Below are positions 7,354 to 16,100 of a stretch of 22,131 nt of DNA, in pieces. The translations under genes and the position numbers were made by a program. Origin of the DNA: a virus. How positions within the stretch are numbered: the first letter of the stretch is position 1; each line of letters begins with the position of its first letter. The stretch is taken from positions 1-22,131 of IMG/VR virus record IMGVR_UViG_3300017764_000133; one strand, given 5' to 3'. The notes beneath the pieces were generated by a model. It saw nothing but the letters and a program-made list of their open reading frames with translations. It was not told where the DNA came from and ran no database searches.

Positions 7354-9300
7354 ATGGCAATATATAAAATTTTTCCTTCAAAAGATGCTTCGCTTTATAC
7401 TATATCTCAAAGTATGAATACGGGATTAGATGAAATTTTAGAAGCATCTACTGCTATACAAGCTACTAAACCTCAAGTTAGTAGATATTTACTTGAATTT
7501 TCTCAAACAGAAATAAATAATTTTGTTGAAAAACATATATCAGGATCAGGTGTTACTAGATTAATAATTAATGATACAGGTGTCGGTACAGGTGGTGAAT
7601 TTTTATATGATCAGGATATGTCAGCGGGACCTACTTATCCAACATCATCAAATAGTATTTCAGGTCAGACACTTGCTGTAAATAATAATTTAGAATTTTC
7701 AATTGTTCCATCATCTTCATTTGGTGATGGTTATGGACAAAGATTTCTTGTAGGATTAAATAGTGGTTATTTTATACCAGGAGTTGATATAGTAGACGAT
7801 GCTGTAGTAAGTGGTTCAATACCAACAGGGTTTGCAGCAGCAGATGGTACTTATGGTCCCTTTATTTTCTCTCATGTAGATGGAAATCTTGATCTTAATA
7901 GAACAACATCATCTTTAAGCTCATCAGTAAATTTAACAATTGAAAATAATACACTAGTATCAGCAGTTATACAAAATAATGGCTCAGCTTCATATGTAGC
8001 AGCAGAATATTACCCAGTAGCAAGAGGTCCTTTAAATGATGGTGGGATGGGAGATTTATATATTTCAGAAGCTACAATGGATGCAGCTTACCCAGGTGTA
8101 TTCACTTTTTCAGGACCAACAGATTACAGACATTTTTATTTTAATATAAATAAAATACATACAGTAACAGTACCAAGTTTTATTAGAACTTTAGATTCAC
8201 AAGGATTTAAATATAAATCAGGAGATAAATTAGTATTCCCTTCACAATCATTTAACCCATACCCAATGTCAGACGATGTTTCAATTACATTATCTCCACC
8301 TACAGTATCAGGATCAAATTGGGAAGATGTACCAGCACAATATGAATTATTAAATTCGGCAGCTGTTGTTACAGGGGTACAAATGGATCAAACATTAAAA
8401 GTATATGCTGTATCCGGTAGTTGGAATATGGGAACAGGAAAATTTGCAAATAACCCCGTTACAACTAATGGTTGTAGTTGGACATTTAGAAATTATTCTG
8501 GATCAGCCGCAGATGGAGCTACAACATGGCAAACAACAGGAACTTATGGAGATTATGCTACTGCTTCTTTTTCATCATCAGATAATGCTGGAGGAGGGAA
8601 TTGGTATACAGGATCAGCTTTAGGTTTAGATATTGTTAAAGAACAAGTATTTTCATATGGTAACACAATTGATCTAAAAGTAGATGTAACTAATTATGTA
8701 AAAACATGGTACACAGCTTCTTTAGTAGACGCAGCTAAAGGATTTCCTAATGACGGATTTTTAGTTAAACAATCAAGTTCTAAAGAATTTATAAATAATC
8801 TAAATACAACAGCTACATTTAGATATTTTTCAGTAGATACAAATACAATATATCCTCCACTATTAAATATGAAGTGGGAAGATTATTACTTTACAACAGG
8901 ATCTTCAAATAATACAATAATAGGTACACAAGAATCATTTATGTCAATTTATAATAATGATGGTGTTTATTATTCTGGAAGTGTAGCTAGAATGAGAATT
9001 GCAGCTATACCAAAATATCCAGATGTAGTATTCCAAACAGCTTCTTTATATACAACAAATTATTATTTACCAGAAAATTCATCATCATATGCTATTAAAG
9101 ATACTGATACAAATGAATTTGTAATAGATTTTGATGACAAGTATACTAATATTAGTGCTGATGCTACATCAAGCTATTTTGACGTGTATATGAATGGTTT
9201 AGAACCAGAAAGATATTATACTATTTTAATTAAAACAAAATTAGATGGTACTACACAAATATATGATGAAGATATAATGTTTAAAGTAATAAATGGATAA
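7354..9300 (+). CDS. DNRLRE-like virion protein, probably with an inserted G-Y-x-x-G-D beta module
   Basis: This 648-residue structural protein follows gp6. The N-terminus (FPSKDASLYTISQSMNTGLD, residues 7-26, then RYLLEFSQTEI) and residues ~350-510 (VSGSWNMGTGKFANNPVTTN; TTWQTTGTYG; DLKVDVTNYVKTWY; NDGFLVKQSS; PPLLNMKWED) together follow the DNRLRE-type beta-sandwich pattern found in bacterial wall and disaggregatase-related proteins. The two halves are separated by ~270 residues that I read as an insertion. This stretch includes FIRTLDSQGFKYKSGDKLVF (277-296), similar to modules elsewhere in the window. The last ~135 residues look like an Ig/Fn3-like domain (EPERYYTILIKTKLDGT). The gene starts 12 bases after gp6 without a Shine-Dalgarno sequence, and its stop overlaps the next start. 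Likely role: outer baseplate or tail protein. The exact T4 equivalent is not identified. Confidence 0.65.
   Translation: MAIYKIFPSKDASLYTISQSMNTGLDEILEASTAIQATKPQVSRYLLEFSQTEINNFVEKHISGSGVTRLIINDTGVGTGGEFLYDQDMSAGPTYPTSSNSISGQTLAVNNNLEFSIVPSSSFGDGYGQRFLVGLNSGYFIPGVDIVDDAVVSGSIPTGFAAADGTYGPFIFSHVDGNLDLNRTTSSLSSSVNLTIENNTLVSAVIQNNGSASYVAAEYYPVARGPLNDGGMGDLYISEATMDAAYPGVFTFSGPTDYRHFYFNINKIHTVTVPSFIRTLDSQGFKYKSGDKLVFPSQSFNPYPMSDDVSITLSPPTVSGSNWEDVPAQYELLNSAAVVTGVQMDQTLKVYAVSGSWNMGTGKFANNPVTTNGCSWTFRNYSGSAADGATTWQTTGTYGDYATASFSSSDNAGGGNWYTGSALGLDIVKEQVFSYGNTIDLKVDVTNYVKTWYTASLVDAAKGFPNDGFLVKQSSSKEFINNLNTTATFRYFSVDTNTIYPPLLNMKWEDYYFTTGSSNNTIIGTQESFMSIYNNDGVYYSGSVARMRIAAIPKYPDVVFQTASLYTTNYYLPENSSSYAIKDTDTNEFVIDFDDKYTNISADATSSYFDVYMNGLEPERYYTILIKTKLDGTTQIYDEDIMFKVING
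8176..8301 (+). repeat. Candidate G-Y-x-x-G-D beta module copy within the DNRLRE-like protein
   Basis: Residues ~275-316 of the host protein read SFIRTLDSQGFKYKSGDKLV then FPSQSF, followed by a beta strand DDVSITLSPP. This parallels AGRGYNYGDVVTFPGS plus NTVTITF in the protein at 20441. Here the GY of the core is replaced by G-F-K-Y. It is the weakest of the copies and its boundaries are approximate. Confidence 0.4.
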
Positions 9301-10154
9301 TGGCGTACGGAAGCAAAACAAGTAAAGGAAGTACAGTAGTTTCGAGAATATCAAAAGCAACTACTAAACCACTATTATCAAGACCATCAGAAGGTTTTGA
9401 ACTGCCTGCTACTAATGTTACTCCTCCTCAAGCTAATGCAGAACAAGTAATATTAAATAGAGATGTTTTTAATAAAACAGCTTTTAATAATACTGTTAAT
9501 ACTAGTTTTACACAATTAGATCAAGCACCACCTGATTTAAGTTTTTTCGATTCAAACTTGGCTACCGTAAATGATTTTTTTAATATATATCAAAATTTAT
9601 TTTATCAAATACCAAAATTTGGACCTATTAATTCACATGAATATTTAGTTGTTGAAAGTACAGCATATTCTAATGTAATAGAAAATCAGGAACAAATAGA
9701 TGCTTTGTTAGAAGAAATAACAGATTTAAGAGCTGAAAATTTGCAATTACAATTAGATATAAATGAATTATTAGGGGTTCAAACAACATTAGATCAGGCT
9801 ATACAAGCTAGTAGTGGTGTAGGTAGTAGTTTAGAAGAGTTATTACAACAAGAAGCAGATCTAGGGGCTGAACAATCTAATTCAAGTTCTGATAATCTAA
9901 CAACAGCTCCATCTACTACACCAACAGGTGCTACTTTAGGCAATTTTGGTGGAGTTAATGGAGTAGGAATTGGAACAGCAACAGGTGGAACAGGAATTGG
10001 TGCAATACAAATGCCTAATTTTATTATACAGTCAGGTGCAGGGGCAGCAGAAGGATTAAATCCTACTTTAAATCAATCATTACTGGAACAACAATTAGGT
10101 GTTCCAACAGTTGGAATGCAAAATGTGATACCAATTAATGTACAAATATATTAA
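9300..10154 (+). CDS. Probable virion protein with a short central coiled coil
   Basis: This is a 284-residue protein. The N-terminus is basic and Ser/Thr-rich (MAYGSKTSKGSTVVSRISKA). A globular-looking part at ~80-125 contains DLSFFDSNLATVNDFFNIYQ and IPKFGPINSHEYLVVESTAY. A coiled coil follows at ~128-170 (NQEQIDALLEEITDLRAENL, then QLQLDINELLGVQTTLDQAI) with heptad-like Leu/Ile spacing. The remainder is Gly/Ser/Thr-rich and low in charge (GATLGNFGGVNGVGIGTATG) and ends QNVIPINVQIY. The coiled coil suggests an oligomer, possibly a trimeric connector or short fibre between wedge proteins. The start overlaps the upstream stop (TAATG), and the giant gene begins 7 bases after its stop. It may fill the position of T4 gp7-gp8-gp9 wedge proteins, but no sequence motif decides this. 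Confidence 0.6.
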   Translation: MAYGSKTSKGSTVVSRISKATTKPLLSRPSEGFELPATNVTPPQANAEQVILNRDVFNKTAFNNTVNTSFTQLDQAPPDLSFFDSNLATVNDFFNIYQNLFYQIPKFGPINSHEYLVVESTAYSNVIENQEQIDALLEEITDLRAENLQLQLDINELLGVQTTLDQAIQASSGVGSSLEELLQQEADLGAEQSNSSSDNLTTAPSTTPTGATLGNFGGVNGVGIGTATGGTGIGAIQMPNFIIQSGAGAAEGLNPTLNQSLLEQQLGVPTVGMQNVIPINVQIY

Positions 10155-10161
10155 ATAGAAC

Positions 10162-13100
10162 ATGATATCAATATCATCATCAATAGCAGAAATTAGCCCA
10201 TCAGAATTATTTACTGATGGTTTTGAATTACAAAATCAGACTGTAATTCCTATGGAATCTTTCTCTGGGTCATTCACTCAGAACTTAAATAATATAGAAT
10301 TTTATGTATATGATGCTAATAAAAATATTCAATATTCTGATTATGATTTTTCAAATTATTCTATAATATCAAATAATACCCCAGGAGCATCTCCAGCAGG
10401 TCAATCATTTGTACCTAGAACAACAAATACAAATTTATACGAAAGAAATAATAATTATACTTCTGAAAGAAATAGTACTACAAAATTTCAGTCGACTACT
10501 GATATAGTAGCAATATCCCCAGAAGAAGATGTTTATAATGCTGGTTATACAACAGGTAAATTATATGGGGTTTATAATTTTGTTAACTTAGAATTAAGCT
10601 CCTCTATTGATAATCCTTTTTATTTAGCAGAAATATCATCAGATAGAACTGAAATAAGATTAAAAACAAACTATCAAAATAATAATCAAATTCAAAGTGG
10701 TTATTTATCATTATCTAGAAAATTAGAACAAGCTCAATTTTTTGATGAGTTTTATATTTCATTTGGTCAAAATGAATACCACATAGGGGTTAACACTCAA
10801 TTATCAGTTCCAACACCAGGAACAGAAGACCAACAATATTCAATTTTAATTAAATTATATGATCCACTCCCTATAAAATACCAATTATTAGATGAATTAT
10901 ATATTGTTACTAAAACAGCAGAAACTAAAGCATTTCAAGTTGAATATATAGAAGATTTAGGTAATTTAGATGATTTAATACAATTAAAAGGACCTAATAC
11001 AAACTTAAAAATAAAAGATTTTATAAATAATTCAACTACTTATAAAAATAAAAATGAATTATTAGGTACAGAATCTTCGGGTTCAAAAGATCAATTATTA
11101 AATAGATTAAAACAAGATGGAATTGTTTTAACGCCAAATTACTCTACAGCATCTTTTAATGAATTTGTTAATTTTTCTTCTGCAAAATCAAGAGTAAATA
11201 ATTTTTATGAAAAAGTAGGTAATATACAAGCTTATGAAGCTGACATAACTTCTTTAAGTAATACTACATCTTCAAATTCAGGTGTAACACAAATATCATC
11301 TAGTATAGCTTCTTTATATACTAAAATAGAAGATGAAATTTCTAATTTTGATGGGTTTGAATACTATCAATATTATAATACAGGTTCGGATGCTTACCCA
11401 AAAACAGGATCATCATTTCCTTTAGAATTATTATCTACAAGCTCAGCAGAGGTACTAAGATGGTTAGGTAGTGATGTAGAAAACAATCAATATTATGGTG
11501 GAGCAATACTATCAGCTTCTTTATATGATTATGATAATCAAAATTGGTTATGGTTTACTATTCCTGAATTTATTAAAGAACAAAGTAATAATGATAATTA
11601 TATAGATTTTGTAAATATGACTGGTCAATCATTTGATGAGTTATGGATGTATACAAAAGCAATAACAGAAAAATTAAATACAACAAACGAATTAGATAAA
11701 GGAGTTCCTTTATCATTAGCTGATGATGTTATTACATCTTTAGGATATGCTGGATATGGAAATAATTATAATAATCAAGATAATTTTATAGGTTTAACAG
11801 GTGAAGATAATGGGGTATATGTTCCATCAACAGGAAGTGAATTAATTACACAATATATTGCTATCAATAATGGTCAAATAGCTAATTATTGGCAGTATGA
11901 TTATTCTGTACAAGATTATGTACAACAATTATTAACAGCAGGTTTCCCTTATCCAATTGATAAAGTAAGTAATGAAATATATAAACGTCTTTATCATAAT
12001 ATGGCTTATCTTGTTAAGAAAAAAGGTACAGTAGCTGGATTAAGACAATTAATTAATATTTGGGGAGTACCAAGTACAATATTAAGAATAAATGAATTTG
12101 GAGGTAAAAATAAAGATCAAACTGATGATTATGATTTATGGTATAATAGATATAGTTACGCCTATAAACCTGTAGCTGATTCTTATAATGCAAGTTCATC
12201 AATAGTAGTACCATGGTTACCTTTAAATAGAAATTACATTGCAGAATCTAGTTCATTTATTGTACCAGATGGAGTTGGGTTTAGATTTAAAACAACAGGA
12301 CACCCATCATCATCTTTTGATGGAAATTATTATAGCCAATCATTAATAGCTAAAAAATCAGATGGTACAGCAGATGATAATTTTGATTGGACAGTAAATT
12401 TATTTTGGACAGGTTCACAATCAGGGTCGTATTCAGGATCAGGTAATAGTGATTATTATGAATATGGGGTAATGAATTTAATAATGTCTGGATCAGCAGA
12501 TGATGGGGGAACTGCTATATCAGAAGATATTTATCTACCATTCTTTGATGGTGGTTGGTGGTCAGTATTAGTACAAAGAGATCAACATCCTAATGCTGTA
12601 GGGTTAAGTTCAGGATTTAATTCTTTACTAGCTACTTTAAATTCAGGAGTAGGAGCAAATGCTAATCCAACAGATTGTACTGCTGGTACTTATACTAATG
12701 TTTCTTTAACTGGGGGTTCTGGAACAGGAGCAGTTGCAGACATAGTTTGTGCTCAATCAGGTTCAGGTACTCCAGATCCAATTGCTATTACAGAAATAAC
12801 ATTAACAAAAACAGGAACAGGATATGCTGTTGGAAATCAATTAAATATAGCAGCAGGTGCTTTAGGATCACAAACATTAGCAGGCACAATTGCAGTAGGT
12901 TCAATTACTTCCCCTTCAGGAACTTATACTACAGCAGGATTCCCAGGTCCAAATGGTGGAGGTAATTATCCATCAGTTACTTTAACAACAGTAACAGGAA
13001 CAGGTGCCGGAGGTGATGTTAACGTAGTAACAAATGATCAAGGTGGAATTACTAGTATTACAGTAGATACTATAGGTTCGGGTTATGCAACTGGTAACCA

Positions 13101-16100
13101 AGTATCAATTGCAGCAGGTGATTTAGGAGGAGGAACAGTAATTGGTCCTTTAGAAACTCCATTATCATACGCAGGTGCGGGTACATTATTCCCAGTTGGA
13201 ACTTATACTTATGAAAATACATCAGGTGGAACTTTAACCCAAACAGCAGGTACAGATGGAGATAATTTATCAATTAGATTTACAGTTGATGTAGTAAATA
13301 CACTACCAGCTTCAGTTGAAGTACTTATGCCAGGATTTGGATATGCAGGAAATTGTGTATTCCAAATACCAAATAATGCAGTTGTAGGAAACTCAGCAGT
13401 AAATGTATCTGTTCCTTCAGCTGCAATATCAGCTAACTCAGAAGCTATAACTATAACATTACAAGCAAGTGATATTAATGCTACATCTGATGCAGCTGCA
13501 ATAGTATTAACTGCAGCAGATTTAGCTAATGGAGATAATGGTCGAGCAACCAACTACACATTATTTGCTAAAAATAAAATATATGATGGTAATGATGGTA
13601 ATAGTATAGGATTTGAAGGATCAGCTAGTATATCAACAGGTGGTGGAGCAGGAAGTGGAGCCCTTTATGGATCTGGTTTATATGGATCAGGGGTATATGG
13701 TACTTATATTTCATCATCAGTTAATAAAGCATGGAACATGTTTGGAACTGTTGCAGTTCCAGATGGTGTTCATATAGGAGGTGCTTTAACAGGTGTTGAA
13801 ATAGCAGGTATAGGAACTAATAATTTCTTAGCACAAGAACCAGGAAAAATATTTTCAGGATCCTTCCAAGAATTTAGATATTATTCACATGATATAAGTG
13901 AGTCTGTATTTAATGATTTCGTTATGAATCCTGAATCAATTGAAGGTAACTTTATAACAGGATCAGAGTCATCATTTGATATAGTAAACTTTAGAGCCCC
14001 ATTAGGTAATGAATTAACAAATTTCTTTACAGCATCACAAGGTGTAACATCATCTAATGTAACTACATTCTTAACTTCTTCACACCCAGCAGTTACAGCA
14101 TCTGCACCTGAGTATATAACAGCTTCATTTATTGATACAGCAACAGATACTTACGACAGATATTCTTGGATACAATATCAAAATACTGCTGTAAGAACAT
14201 TTAGTGAACCTAATACAGAAACATATTTCTTAGACCAACCAGCTGTTGGAATTAGAAACAGAATATCAAATAAAATACAAGCTACAAGCAATTTAAATTT
14301 TGGTAATGTATTATCAAATCAAGTAAGTATACAAAAAGATCCATTTATAAGTCAAAGTTATACCGAAAATATTAATACATTAGAAGTAGCATTTTCACCA
14401 ACATCAGAAATTGATGATGATATTATACAATCATTAGGTTATGGTGCTATACAAGAAGTTATAGCAGATCCTAGGTTTAGATCATCATCAGATGATATTT
14501 ACCCAGGTTTAAGAAAAATTGCAGATGATTATTTTAGAAAATATATAGGTAGTGATCCTTATGATTACATAAGATTAATAAAATATTTTGATGATTCATT
14601 ATTTAAAGCGATTAAGAACTATGTACCTGCTCGTACAAGTGTGTCTACAGGTATTGTAATTAAACAAAACTTACTAGAACGTAATAGGTACCGAGAACCG
14701 CAAATGGACATAGTGACTACACAGTCCTACGCTACAACTAACGTTCCTTTAACATATAAAAATTTAATGTTATCAGGATCAATTTACTCACAATCTGTAA
14801 TAGTTGGTATTGAAGGTGGTGCAGGTGGTCCTTACAATCAATATAATACTTTAGAAACAGGCTCAATTATATTTCAAGCGGATGGTCCTACATCTAATGT
14901 TTCTTATGCTGCTTCTAAAGAAAATAATTTCTTATATAGATTTGGTGATTTCCTCCAACCAGATGCAGCTAATACTGGTGTTGTAGTTGATTTAGGTGAT
15001 AATACAACATCAGGAGATGTAACACAAGGTCCATTCTTTACAGTTAATAAATCAATAAGAACTCCTTTATATTGGAACCCAGCATATACTGTGGGTAATA
15101 CACCTGGTGATTTTACAATTAAAATATACTCAGATAAAAGAGGATTAATTTATGAAGCTGCAGATAGACAAACAGCTACTAATCCTGCAGGTCAATTATT
15201 ATACACAGATAGATTTCAAACCCAAATTGTATATGCTGAAATGCACCCCGGTGAAAGATTAAGATTATTTTTCAACCCAGATTCTGCTACAGTAATAACA
15301 AATGATGGAACTCAAGCAGTATTATCATTTGGTAATAGTAAAGATATATTTAATTTATATGATGGAACACCATTACTTAATTCTGCATCAATTAATTTAC
15401 CAATGTCACAACAGGGTTACTTTGCAAATGAAGTAACAACATTAGGTACAATTACATCATCATTTATTGATAATGAAGAACAATTTTATAATGGAGAATT
15501 AAGTGGTAGTAATTTTAATACATTTACATACTCATCATCATACGTAAGCCCTTATAACCCATATGCTAGAGTTTCTAAGAATTCAACAGGATCAGCTGCA
15601 TTTCAATCTTTACTACCAGTTGTAGACCTTTCTGCAGCTTATATATCAGCATCTGAGGGTGTTGGTGGTGGTTCATCAGGAGTTACAACATTATCTAGTC
15701 AAACGGCTACTGGATTTACAAGTACAGCTGGATCAACTGATTCTTCAACTGTATCATTCTTAGTAAGTAGATCATTAATACCAGGTCAAGAATATTTAAT
15801 GACTTATGACTTAAATGTAACTGCAAAAACATCACCAGGAAATGTAGGAATATCTGCATTTAATGAATCTCCAACTGGGGGTTACTTTAGTGAAAATGGA
15901 ATTGGATTTGGAAATGTAAAAGGTCAAGTAGATTCCTTCTCGGGACAAGGTGGAGGACTTGGTTACACTACAGGGGTTAAAGATACAATACCAGCTACAT
16001 TTATTAGTGCTTCAGTAGGACAAGAAATACAACCATTTACTGGTACAGCAGCTGAAGGATCAGGGTTAAGAGTAAATATTGGTTCGGTTGATGGAAGTGG

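Noticed and set aside
8145-8152. Exact TATAAATA inside the gene at 7354 (also at 6876-6883 in the gp6-like gene)
   Set aside because: The octamer is expected by chance in such AT-rich DNA, it lacks the preceding ATATT of the shared 10-mer, and no gene starts downstream of it.
8405-8623. Overlapping + strand frame of 72 codons within the DNRLRE-like gene
   Set aside because: Out of frame with recognisable domain sequence (SGSWNMGTG and TTWQTTG) and without its own start context.
13070-13553. Antisense open frames opposite the repeat region of the giant gene
   Set aside because: They lie opposite Gly/Ala-rich repeat codons and lack leaders, promoters or protein-like composition; they are shadows of the long + strand gene.
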